Assembly: GCA_017428545.1 (NCBI GenBank)
Contig: JAFRQR010000032.1
Location: 1-64,000, forward strand
DNA: 64,000 bases
Direction of reading: 5' to 3'
Source: Clostridiales bacterium
GTDB taxonomy: Bacteria; Bacillota; Clostridia; Saccharofermentanales; Saccharofermentanaceae
Shown: in pieces, positions 53,131 to 62,200 of the stretch
How positions within the stretch are numbered: position 1 is the first letter of the stretch
Layout: the number at the start of each line of letters is the position of its first letter
Notes under the pieces: model-generated
Told to the model about the DNA's origin: nothing
What the model saw: only the letters and a program-made list of their open reading frames with translations
The model's database searches: none
Position numbers and translations under genes: made by a program

Positions 53131-55109
53131 TGCCGCCGCCGAGAGGAGCACGTCCGATGAATCGGGAGGACTTTAAGAAAAACCCGATCAGTAAAGGCCT
53201 GGTCAAAAAGCTGATGTCTTACACGACCGGTAAATACAAGGCATTGCTGGGCATCGTTATCCTTTGCATCATCGTGGCATCCGTCACGAGTGTTCTGGGC
53301 AATATGTTCATCAAAAACCTGATCGACGATTATATCGTTCCGATCCTGAAAACAAAAACGGAAACGGGAGCTGCCGATTTCTCCGGTCTTCTGAAATGGA
53401 TCCGCATGGTCGCCATACTGTTCGGATTCGGCGTCATTGCCAACCTTGTTCAGGGACAGGTCATGCTCGTCATCTCCAACAATGTGCTGAGAAATATCCG
53501 CGGTGATATGTTCAAGCACATGCAGACGCTTCCGATCTCTTACTTCGACACGCATTCGCACGGCGATGTCATGAGCCATTACACCAACGACGTAGATACA
53601 CTTCGTCAGATGATCTCCCAGAGCTTCCCGCAGATGATCTCTTCGGGGATCACGATCGTCGCGACACTGGCTGCCATGATCTACACTTCCTGGCATCTGA
53701 CCATCGTAGTTCTCCTGGGCACCTTCGCCATGATCTTCCTGATGGGAAGGATCGGCGGAAAGAGTGCCACCTTCTTCATGAAGCAGCAGGCTTCCCTCGG
53801 TGATCTCAACGGGTATATCGAGGAGATGGTAAACGGTCAGAAAGTCGTTAAGGTATTCACTTACGAAGACCGCGCGAAAAGCACTTTTGACAAGAAGAAT
53901 GAGGAACTTTGCGACAATGCGACTAAGGCCAACATCTTCGCGAATATCCTGATGCCGATCATGGGCAACATCGGTAACGTCCTTTACGTGCTCGTTGCTT
54001 TTATCGGCGGATTCCTCGCGATCGAATGCGGACTTTCCGAGGTCATCACCATCGGTGTTATCGGATCGTTCCTGCAGCTGACAAAGTCCTTTATCATGCC
54101 GGTATCCCAGGTATCCCAGCAGATGAACTCGATCATCATGGCGATGGCCGGTGCCGACCGTATCTTCAAGCTCCTCGACGAAAAGCCGGAGGAAGACAAC
54201 GGATACGTCACTCTCGTGCACTGCAAGAAGGAAGGCGATACGCTTACTGAAGTTCCGGAAGAAGAAGCACTTTCTTTCAAGCGCGCCCACGGCGGAAAAG
54301 AATCCGACGGATCGACTTCGTATGTATGGGCATGGAAGCATCCGCATAAGGACGGTACGCTTACGTATGCCGAGGTCAAAGGCGATGTAAGGCTTTTCGA
54401 TGTCGACTTCAGCTACGACGGCAAAAAGCAGGTCCTCTACGATATCTCGCTTTATGCAAAGCCGGGCCAGAAGATCGCTTTTGTAGGTGCGACCGGTGCA
54501 GGTAAGACCACGATCACGAACCTCATCAACCGCTTCTACGATATCGCCGACGGTAAGATCCGTTACGACGACATCAACATCAACAAGATCAAAAAGAATG
54601 ACCTGCGTCACTCTCTCGGTATCGTTCTACAGGACACGAACCTCTTTACGGGTTCTGTTATGGAAAACATCCGCTACGGTAACCTTCTGGCGACTGATGA
54701 AGAATGCATTGAGGCAGCCAAGCTTGCCAACGCGCACGACTTTATCAGCAAGCTCCCGCAGGGCTATGATACCGTACTGACCAGTAACGGTGCAGAACTT
54801 TCCCAGGGCCAGCGCCAGCTGATCGCGATCGCGCGTGCGGCCGTTGCCGATCCGCCGGTCATGATCCTCGATGAGGCGACCTCTTCGATCGATACCCGTA
54901 CCGAGGCCATCGTACAGAGAGGTATGGATGCCCTGATGGAGAACCGTACCGTATTCGTTATCGCGCACCGTCTTTCGACCGTTCAGAACAGTAAGGCGAT
55001 CATGGTACTTGAAAACGGCCACATCATCGAGCGAGGCGACCACCAGTCCCTCATCGCCGAAAAGGGCAAATACTACCAGCTCTATACCGGCGCCTTCGAA
55101 CTCGAGTAA
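53130..55109 (+). CDS. Heterodimeric ABC exporter, catalytic subunit
   Basis: Six membrane segments, then a nucleotide-binding domain with Walker A GATGAGKTT (about residue 453), signature LSQGQRQL (about 557) and Walker B MILDEATSS with the catalytic Glu. Between the two parts lies an insert of about 60 residues (roughly 365-425: LVHCKKEGDTLTEV...YVWAWKHPHKDG), absent from ordinary exporters, of unknown role. The start ATG overlaps the previous stop (TAATG) and follows GGAGGTGATC, a full anti-16S match. With the degenerate subunit it forms one pump. Confidence 0.93.
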   Translation: MPPPRGARPMNREDFKKNPISKGLVKKLMSYTTGKYKALLGIVILCIIVASVTSVLGNMFIKNLIDDYIVPILKTKTETGAADFSGLLKWIRMVAILFGFGVIANLVQGQVMLVISNNVLRNIRGDMFKHMQTLPISYFDTHSHGDVMSHYTNDVDTLRQMISQSFPQMISSGITIVATLAAMIYTSWHLTIVVLLGTFAMIFLMGRIGGKSATFFMKQQASLGDLNGYIEEMVNGQKVVKVFTYEDRAKSTFDKKNEELCDNATKANIFANILMPIMGNIGNVLYVLVAFIGGFLAIECGLSEVITIGVIGSFLQLTKSFIMPVSQVSQQMNSIIMAMAGADRIFKLLDEKPEEDNGYVTLVHCKKEGDTLTEVPEEEALSFKRAHGGKESDGSTSYVWAWKHPHKDGTLTYAEVKGDVRLFDVDFSYDGKKQVLYDISLYAKPGQKIAFVGATGAGKTTITNLINRFYDIADGKIRYDDININKIKKNDLRHSLGIVLQDTNLFTGSVMENIRYGNLLATDEECIEAAKLANAHDFISKLPQGYDTVLTSNGAELSQGQRQLIAIARAAVADPPVMILDEATSSIDTRTEAIVQRGMDALMENRTVFVIAHRLSTVQNSKAIMVLENGHIIERGDHQSLIAEKGKYYQLYTGAFELE

Positions 55110-55125
55110 TCAATGAAATAAGAAC

Positions 55126-55204
55126 CGCGCTTTCGGAAAACCTTTCGGCCCTTCGCTTCGGACTTTATGTCCTCAGAGGTGCCTTCAGGTTTTCCGAAAG
55201 CGCG
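55126..55204. other. 17-bp inverted repeat with branched 45-nt loop after the ABC operon
   Basis: 55126-55142 and 55188-55204 are perfect 17-bp arms. The loop holds GGAC-TTTAT-GTCC and AGG/CCT stems, so the RNA would be a branched structure. It begins 17 bases after the stop codon. Confidence 0.75.
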
Positions 55205-55227
55205 AGAAACGGAACCTTCCTTAACAG

Positions 55228-55259
55228 GTGCCGGAAGGTTTCTCCGCCGGCGCTTTTTT
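55228..55259 (+). terminator. Intrinsic terminator of the MarR-ABC operon
   Basis: GTGCCGG (55228-55234) and CCGGCGC (55247-55253), 7-bp stem with one wobble pair, followed by T6. Confidence 0.7.
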
Positions 55260-55303
55260 GTTCCCCTGAAATGCTAGTTGGCAATACCTCATTAATTTTT
55301 GTC

Positions 55304-55362
55304 TTGATATTCTCAAACGTCATGCTACAATATTTTTATATCGGGTGAAACTCCCGATTTTT
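55304..55362 (+). promoter_or_regulatory. Promoter and 5'-terminal hairpin of the zinc-domain gene
   Basis: TTGATA (55304-55309) and TACAAT (55326-55331) with 16-bp spacing. The transcript would start near 55338, at a hairpin: ATCGGG (55340-55345) and CCCGAT (55353-55358) followed by T5. It is either a stabilising 5' hairpin or an attenuator. Confidence 0.6.
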
Positions 55363-55391
55363 CAACAAGACAAGGGGTTGTTTTATAAGGT

Positions 55392-55910
55392 ATGCCGACG
55401 ATTATCAGAGACAAAAAAATTGAAAACCGTGGCCGTAAAGTGAAGGACATCAAGGACGAGAGATTTGGACACCTGGTTGCGATCGAAGAAACACCGGAGC
55501 GTTTTAACGGAAAGGTGATCTGGCGGTGCCGCTGTGACTGCGGAAACGTCATCAAGATCACATCTCACCGTCTTCTGCACACAGAGATCAGCAACTGCTT
55601 TGACGAGAATTGCCCTTATCGCGATACGACACGAAAAGTTCTGAAGGAAGAGGATTTCTCCGGCGAGACACGCCGCTGCGCCTCCGCGATGGAAGACATC
55701 ACGGGCCAGGTATTCGGTGAACTCACTGCCGTGAAAATGACCGGTATTAAGAGCGGAAAGAACCTTCAGTGGTACTGCCGCTGCAGCTGCGGACGTCAGA
55801 TCAAAGCTTTCGAGCGCGATCTTATCCGCGGTATCAAAACCGATTGCGGATCTGCACATCACAGACCGGGTATGCCGCGAATTGCACAGAAATCCGCCGC
55901 AAAGTCCTGA
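55392..55910 (+). CDS. Duplicated zinc-binding domain protein (phage AP2/HNH-associated type)
   Basis: A 172-residue basic protein with two copies of one domain. Copy 1 (about residues 22-75): RFGHLVAI...VIWRCRCDCGNVIKI...SNC. Copy 2 (about 105-155): VFGELTAV...LQWYCRCSCGRQIKA...TDCGS. The W-x-C-x-C-x-CG pattern occurs in small DNA-binding modules of phage HNH and AP2-type proteins, so DNA binding is likely but unproved. There is no nuclease motif. Ribosome site weak. It may be a domesticated phage gene or a local regulator; no phage genes are near. Confidence 0.65.
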   Translation: MPTIIRDKKIENRGRKVKDIKDERFGHLVAIEETPERFNGKVIWRCRCDCGNVIKITSHRLLHTEISNCFDENCPYRDTTRKVLKEEDFSGETRRCASAMEDITGQVFGELTAVKMTGIKSGKNLQWYCRCSCGRQIKAFERDLIRGIKTDCGSAHHRPGMPRIAQKSAAKS

Positions 55911-56041
55911 CTATATATCCATATCGCCAGTACTGTCGAAAAAAAGTGATTTTCGTTAGAAAAAATCCTCCAAAAAGTATTTTCAAGTGCCGACTTGAAG
56001 TGTAAAATTTTACCAGAAATACAAACTGGAGGAGTTTTTCT

Positions 56042-57418
56042 ATGGGTAAATATTTCGGTACAGACGGTTTCCGTGGTAAGGCCGGAGTCGTCCTTACAGC
56101 AGAACACGCCTTTAAGACAGGCCGTTTCCTCGGCTGGTACTACACTAAGAAACATCAGGAATCCGGAAATTCGGATTGTGCAAAGATCGTAATCGGTAAG
56201 GATACTCGCCGTTCTTCCTACATGTATGAGAACGCATTGGCAGCAGGCATCGTGTCTTCGGGCGCTGATGCTTATTTATTGCACGTAACGACCACACCGT
56301 GCGTCAGCTACATCACAAGAACAGAAGAGTTTGACTGCGGTGCCATGATCTCTGCCAGCCATAACCCGTATTACGATAACGGTATTAAGCTGATGAACTT
56401 CGAAGGCGAGAAGATGGACGATGATCTGCAGGATGAGATCGAGAAGTACATCGACGGCGAGCTCGAAGAACTTCCTTACGCTTCCGAAGATAGAATCGGT
56501 AAGACGATCGATTATTATTCCGGCAGAAACCGCTACATCGGTTACCTCGTAAGCCTGGCTACCCAGTCTTTCGAAAAGCACAAGGTCGGCCTGGACTGCG
56601 CAAACGGCAGCTCCTGGATGATCGGCCGTGCCGTATTCGATGCTCTCGGTGCTAAGACCTTCGTCATCAACAACACACCGGACGGTGTAAACATCAACAC
56701 AGGCTGCGGCTCCACACACATCGAGGGCCTGCAGAAGTACGTTGTAGAAAATAAGCTCGACCTCGGATTCGCTTTTGACGGTGACGCAGACCGCTGCCTT
56801 GCAGTTGACGAGAACGGTGAAGTCGTTAACGGCGACAAGATCATGTACATCTGCGCGAAGTACATGAAGGAAAAGGGTGAGCTCGACAACAATACGGTCG
56901 TTACCACCATCATGAGTAACTTCGGTCTTTACAAGGCTCTCGACGAGGCCGGTATCCGCTATGAGAAGACCGCGGTAGGTGACCGTTTTGTTTATGAGAA
57001 CATGAAAGAGAACGGCCACATGATCGGCGGCGAGCAGTCCGGTCACGTTATCTTCAGAAAGCACGCACACACAGGTGACGGTGTTCTTACCGCCGTTATG
57101 CTGATGGGCGTTCTCATTGATACGAACCTTCCGCTTTCCCTTCTTGCCAAGGGCTGCGAGATGTACCCGCAGGTACTTAAGAACGTCGTCGTAGACGATA
57201 AGGACGGCACACTTGCCGATCCAGAAGTTCAGGCTCAGGTAGATGCCTGCACCAAGGAACTCGGCGACGACGGCCGTGTTCTTCTCAGAAAGAGCGGTAC
57301 AGAGCCGGTACTCCGTGTTATGTCTGAAGCAGGCTCGATCGAAGAGTGCGAGAAGCAGGTAGACGCCATCATCGCTGCTATGGAAAAGAGCGGCCATCTT
57401 GTGGAGGTAAAGAAATAA
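56042..57418 (+). CDS. glmM: Phosphoglucosamine mutase
   Basis: Interconverts glucosamine 6- and 1-phosphate for UDP-GlcNAc and wall synthesis. Seen: YFGTDGFRG at the start, the phosphoserine loop ISASHNPYYDNGIK (Ser at about residue 103), the metal loop DGDADRCLAVD (about 245-255), GGEQSGHVI and the C-terminal phosphate site RKSGTEPVLRVM. Length 458 is normal. CTGGAGGAG precedes the ATG. It is followed without gap (TAATG) by a hexapeptide transferase gene and then nagB, forming an amino-sugar group. One octamer lies at 56574. Confidence 0.95.
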   Translation: MGKYFGTDGFRGKAGVVLTAEHAFKTGRFLGWYYTKKHQESGNSDCAKIVIGKDTRRSSYMYENALAAGIVSSGADAYLLHVTTTPCVSYITRTEEFDCGAMISASHNPYYDNGIKLMNFEGEKMDDDLQDEIEKYIDGELEELPYASEDRIGKTIDYYSGRNRYIGYLVSLATQSFEKHKVGLDCANGSSWMIGRAVFDALGAKTFVINNTPDGVNINTGCGSTHIEGLQKYVVENKLDLGFAFDGDADRCLAVDENGEVVNGDKIMYICAKYMKEKGELDNNTVVTTIMSNFGLYKALDEAGIRYEKTAVGDRFVYENMKENGHMIGGEQSGHVIFRKHAHTGDGVLTAVMLMGVLIDTNLPLSLLAKGCEMYPQVLKNVVVDDKDGTLADPEVQAQVDACTKELGDDGRVLLRKSGTEPVLRVMSEAGSIEECEKQVDAIIAAMEKSGHLVEVKK

Positions 57419-58086
57419 TGTATACGATTAATGACCTTTATGATCTTACGCAGACATATCCTCAGGTAAAGGACTATCTTTCCAAGTTCACTTATCCCTG
57501 GGAAGCACTCGCCGGAATTACTGATCTGATCCTCGAGATCGGAAAAACTCTTCCGGAAGATGAATTCGATCATCCGGCTGAGGATGTCTGGATCGCAAAA
57601 GATGCCAAAGTATTCGCTACCGCTTATATCGGCGGACCGTGCATCATCGGTCACAAGACAGAAGTACGTCAGTGCGCGTTCGTACGTGGTTCCGCTCTCG
57701 TCGGTGAAGGCTGCGTAGTCGGTAACTCCACCGAGCTGAAGAACGTTATTCTTTTCAACAGCGTACAGGTTCCGCATTATAACTATGTCGGCGACTCCAT
57801 CCTCGGATATAAGTCCCACATGGGTGCAGGTTCCATCACAAGTAACGTCAAGAGCGATAAGCTTCCGGTCGTTATTAAGAACGGTGATGAAAAGGTCGAG
57901 ACCGGACGCAAAAAGGTCGGCGCGATGCTCGGTGACTTCGTTGAGGTCGGCTGTAACAGCGTTTTGAATCCGGGTACGGTCATCGGAAGAAACAGTAACG
58001 TCTATCCGACGTCATGCGTCCGCGGAGTCATTCCGGAGAACAGCATTTATAAAGATCAGGGCAATATCGTGATCAAAAAAAAGTAA
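57418..58086 (+). CDS. GlmU-like left-handed beta-helix acetyltransferase, no uridylyltransferase domain
   Basis: A 222-residue protein of which most is hexapeptide repeats ((I/V)GxxxxI-type turns such as VWIAKDAKVFATAYIGGPCIIG, ALVGEGCVVGNSTELKN, GAGSITSNVKS). It resembles the acetyltransferase half of GlmU, including GAGxxxxN and the final GxVIGRNSNVYP, but has no nucleotidyltransferase domain. The N-terminal 55 residues are helical. Its ATG overlaps the glmM stop, so it most likely acts on the product of that enzyme (glucosamine 1-phosphate) or a related sugar; inferred. Confidence 0.82.
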   Translation: MYTINDLYDLTQTYPQVKDYLSKFTYPWEALAGITDLILEIGKTLPEDEFDHPAEDVWIAKDAKVFATAYIGGPCIIGHKTEVRQCAFVRGSALVGEGCVVGNSTELKNVILFNSVQVPHYNYVGDSILGYKSHMGAGSITSNVKSDKLPVVIKNGDEKVETGRKKVGAMLGDFVEVGCNSVLNPGTVIGRNSNVYPTSCVRGVIPENSIYKDQGNIVIKKK

Positions 58087-58092
58087 TAAAGT

Positions 58093-58128
58093 CCGCGCGT
58101 GTTAAGTTATGACATCGCGCGGTTTTTT
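58093..58128 (+). terminator. Intrinsic terminator
   Basis: CCGCGCG (58093-58099) and CGCGCGG (58116-58122), perfect 7-bp stem, followed by T6. It separates glmM-acetyltransferase from nagB. Confidence 0.9.
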
Positions 58129-58175
58129 ATAAAAACAAAACTGCGCAAAAAACTCAGGTACAAGGAGGTACATTT

Positions 58176-58910
58176 ATGAAAGTTATTATCGCAGAGAATT
58201 ATCAGGATGCCAGCAAGAAGGCGGCAGACATCATGGAGAAAATCATCCGTGAAAAGCCGACATGCACCATCGGTCTTGCTACAGGATCCAGCCCGGTAGG
58301 CATGTATCAGGAACTTTCCCGTCGCTGCAAGGAAGAGGGTCTGGACTTTTCCAAGATCCACTCCGTAAACCTCGACGAGTATGTAGGTCTTGAGCCGATG
58401 CACAACCAGAGCTACCGTTATTTCATGGACAGCAACCTGTTTGACCACATCAACATCGATAAGGCAAACACATACGTTGCAAAGGGAATCGGCGATGTAG
58501 ACGAGAACCTCAAGGAATTTAACGAAGTACTGGATAAGGCAGATATCGAGATCCAGGTACTCGGTGTCGGTCCTGACGGCCACCTCGGTTTCAACGAGCC
58601 GGGTCCGGTTCTTTTCGATGGTGCTCATAAAGAGATCCTTGACGAATCCACGATCGATGCAAATGCACGTTTCTTCGCTTCCCGTGACGAAGTTCCGCGT
58701 TATGCCGTAACCATGGGCATGGGCAACATCATGCGTGCAAAGGCACTCCTGATGATCATCAACGGCAACAAGGTCGATGCAGCTACCAAGCTCCTGATGA
58801 ACGACACGATCGATCCTATGTGCCCGGCGACATTCATGAGACTGCACAGAGATGCAACTGTAGTACTTGAGAAGAAGCTCGCACTCGAGATCGGCTACAT
58901 CAAAGAGTAA
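58176..58910 (+). CDS. nagB: Glucosamine-6-phosphate deaminase
   Basis: Converts glucosamine 6-phosphate to fructose 6-phosphate and ammonia, feeding amino sugars into glycolysis. Seen: GLATGSSPVGMYQEL (phosphate loop), SVNLDEYVGL with the catalytic Asp, GVGPDGHLGFNEPG with the ring-opening His, and the C-terminal lid region. Length 244 is typical. CAAGGAGGTACATTT precedes the ATG. Its 3' region is a terminator whose loop is a 34-base copy of the repeat found after plsC. With glmM close by it balances amino-sugar flux. Confidence 0.95.
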   Translation: MKVIIAENYQDASKKAADIMEKIIREKPTCTIGLATGSSPVGMYQELSRRCKEEGLDFSKIHSVNLDEYVGLEPMHNQSYRYFMDSNLFDHINIDKANTYVAKGIGDVDENLKEFNEVLDKADIEIQVLGVGPDGHLGFNEPGPVLFDGAHKEILDESTIDANARFFASRDEVPRYAVTMGMGNIMRAKALLMIINGNKVDAATKLLMNDTIDPMCPATFMRLHRDATVVLEKKLALEIGYIKE

Positions 58911-58930
58911 TCGAATAAAGAATGCATAAT

Positions 58931-58986
58931 AAATCCCCCGTCGCTGGTCCTCGGCTTTGCCTGCGGAATCGCTCCGGGGGATTTTT
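58931..58986 (+). terminator. nagB terminator with a dispersed repeat as its loop
   Basis: AAATCCCCCG (58931-58940) pairs with CGGGGGATTT (58975-58984), followed by TT. The enclosed bases 58939-58972 are the exact reverse complement of 18542-18575 in the plsC 3' region, in the same sense relative to the upstream gene. The rest of 58987-59117 shows nothing I can name. Confidence 0.9.
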
Positions 58987-59117
58987 ATGCGTTCATTCAT
59001 TTCGTTTCAGCTCTTTGATATACCCGATTCGATTAGGAAACTTCTCCGGCGGTTTTTCTTTGCAGTTTCCATAAGTTCTCGCGGATCAGAACGCGCAGAA
59101 GTAATCGGAATGAAGAA

Positions 59118-59190
59118 GCGTAAAAAAATACCTTCCGTGCCTCCGCAGTCCAAAGGACGAGGACAGCACGAGAAGGTATTTATTTTACGC
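59118..59190. terminator. Bidirectional terminator with a structured loop, end of the DUF2298 gene
   Basis: 59118-59135 pairs with 59172-59190 with one bulge; T-runs exist on both strands. The loop holds an inner stem CGTGC/GCACG, and on the minus strand a sequence closely related to the plsC/nagB 3' element (GTCCTCG...CTGCGGA) with a TTT triloop. Confidence 0.85.
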
Positions 59191-59209
59191 TTTCCAAAAC
59201 GATTACTGA

Positions 59210-62200
59210 TTACTCGATGTCTTCTGTGGTGTGCACTTTGTAGATCCTAAGTGATCCGTCGGATGAGGTGAAGACGGGGTCGCCGCAGAGGTTTTCGATG
59301 CACGGGTAGTAGATCATGCCGAACTGGTCGAGCTCCATGGAGCCGCAGATGATGTAGCGCAGATCGTATTCGTGAATGACACGTGCGACCTCGAAAACAT
59401 CCGCGGATGTATAAAGTGTTGCGACGTCGTTCTGGCGGGGCCACAGGTAGATCTTAAATACATCCTGCTCCGGGTCGTTCTCGAATTCGCCGGTCTCGGG
59501 GTTGGTCCAGCCGTGGAAGTGCCAGAGCCGTTCATGTGTCTCCCAGCCGACGATGGTCGGAAGACCGGTATAAGCCGAGACGAGGCAGTCCTCCGTATAA
59601 CTGATACCGTAGGATTCGCAGATGTTGACCGAATCGTGCTCGTTTTCGTTGAGCCAGTCGATCGCTTCCTCGTAAGGGATAAATGCGCCGGCCACACGGC
59701 GGGACTGGTCGTAATAGGTCAGTTCATGAGGCACGCAGGTGGACAGGTAATCCGTACCGTTTAAGCCCTGATAGGTGGACCATTTGATCTCGCCGGATCT
59801 CTGATCCAGAGCGCGGAGCGTATAGTGTCCCGGGATGAAGATAATGAGGACCAACATAATGATCGAAACTCCCAGGCCCCAGTTCGAAAGATTTCCTTCT
59901 TTGGTGACGTGCGCCATGAAGCGGAAGACCGTATAGGCGACGACGAGGGAAAGGATGACAAATCCCGCGAAGGTGAATTTGAACATGGTGTTGGCACGCT
60001 GGTTATTGGCACCGTAAATATCCGGAACGTAGATGATCTCAGGCGCGATCAGCATCATCATACCGACGACGGTCATACCGACCATGAAAATGTCGATGAT
60101 CGATCTCTTCCTGAAGAATTTGCAAAGCGCGGTATCACCGAGTCTCGCGAATTGGTAGTCCAAGAAGCGGATGAGGCAGACGATCGCAAGGATCAGCTTC
60201 GGAAAAGCCTTGCTTTCGGATCTTTCTTTTTCGGAAACTTCGGGAAGTTCTTCGGAAATGTCCTTTTCCTGTGCTTTTTCCGCGGTGTTCCGGATCGCTT
60301 CTGCGGCAAAGTCCGGATCGTCGATGTCCGGGTCGTCGGAGAAGTCGATCTCCACTTTTCTGACGGACCTGTCTTCCTTGGCAAAAGCACTTTCCGAGCC
60401 GCTGAGCTGCGCGTAAGTCGCAGGGCGCATGAGGTCAAGAGGCGCCGGAGTTACCGGGAGTTTATTTCTCTTAAAGGCCTGGCGTTTGGTGAAGATCACC
60501 AGCACAACGAGCGCGAGCGGCACCAGGATATGGATGAGCCAGACGATCATGAACTGGAAGAGGGACGTATGTCTGTCGACCAGTTTGATCGAGTTGGAGA
60601 TCATGTCGAAGTTGTAGTTGAAGGACAGCGCGATCATGCTGGAGAAGGCAAACAGGAGCGCCATATTCGTGCCCGTTCTCGAGAACGCGGAAGGGAAGAT
60701 CGTCGAAAGAAGATACGCGATCATGAAGATCAGGATCTGAAGACAAAGGTGCACGAAGATGTTTTCGCCGAACTTCAGGTAGACTCCGAGGACGGCAGCA
60801 AGATCGAAAAGGAAGACCATGAAACTATTAAATGAGATCAGGTACGTGGAAGATCTTCCGTGATAGACCAGAAGGCCCATGGAGCAGAAGATAAAGTAGA
60901 TCAGGAAATCCCAGTAGTTGCACATCTGGGAGATGCCGAGGAAAAATGCGCAGATGAAGAATTCCGGACGGAAGATGTGAGACATCTCCGAGACGAGATT
61001 CTTGGAAAGGTCGCGGAACCGGCGCATCGAGGACAGTGCTTTTTTTGGATAATCGGCGCGATAGACGGCGACGAAGATAAAAGCAATAATGAGCATGACC
61101 ACCGTCAGGCTGACGACGTGCGCATGCAGGTCGCCGATCAGATAAGAATAGAACGGGAACTCGTGGATGGTCCAGTCGGCAGTTTCTTTAATGCCTTGTA
61201 TATAAGGGTCCGGGTTATGTCCGATAAAACGCGTGGAGTTCGGATAGAAGAAATTTCCGGTCTCGCCGACATCGATGCCGAGCTTGCCCCATATCTTCCA
61301 GAAAAGCATCTTGTTACCGAAGCTCTGCTCGTCGTAGAAGAAGGAGTGGGAGTTACCGAAGAGCATGGTGGTGCAGGCGGCAAGAAGGCCGGCAAACGGC
61401 AGGTAGTGCTTAGATACCTGACAGTCCTTTTTCTGGCGGAGCGCATCGATAAACAGCTGCCCCAAGGAGTATGCGGCGATGAACGGGAACGCGATGGCGG
61501 TACACATCGAGATGTTGTAGCCGACCTCGGTGTTCATGCCGAGCATCTTGACGAGATAAGTGAACATATACTGTCCATAGTAATAGTAGTTAATGGATTT
61601 TCCGGCGAGCCACGGGTCTTTGGCCGGGAGCCCGTCAAATCTGTTCATGGAGTTCATGAAGCCGTAGTTCATGAATTTTTCTTCGCCGTTGATGATCGGG
61701 AAGATGCCTTTGCAGAAGCAAAGGGCCGTAAGAAGGATAATAAACAGCATCTCTTCCCAGAGGATATGCGCGAGGTTGGAGTTATCGGCAAGCGCGGTAA
61801 AGGCGGCCTTCCTGGTCTTCGGCGTGCACCAGCTGACGATGGCAAGAAGGAAGAACATCATCCAGCACATCGGGCGGCTGAAGGCATTAAAGATGCCCGT
61901 ATATGCCAGAAGCCAGACAGCGGCCGTGGTAAGAAGGATACCGAAGCTTTTGGAAAAACCGTATCCGGCGGAAAGGAATCCGCGGAAAAAGTATGCCGTC
62001 AGAGGAAAGGCTGCCCATCCGTAGATATAAAGAAGTCCCCACCAGGAAAAGAAGTCTGCGTGATCCTGCTTTAAAAAGTAACCCGAAAGAAAAGCGATCA
62101 GGGCCGGGACCAGAAGAAGTAAGATCCTCGGGATGACGGATTTCCACTCGATATCTTCGAAAAGTCTTTCGCGAAGAGAAGTCTTATAGACCAGCTCGGA

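Noticed and set aside
58957..59250. Small plus-strand frame after nagB
   Set aside because: It begins inside the nagB terminator and runs through a second terminator; no ribosome site or homology.
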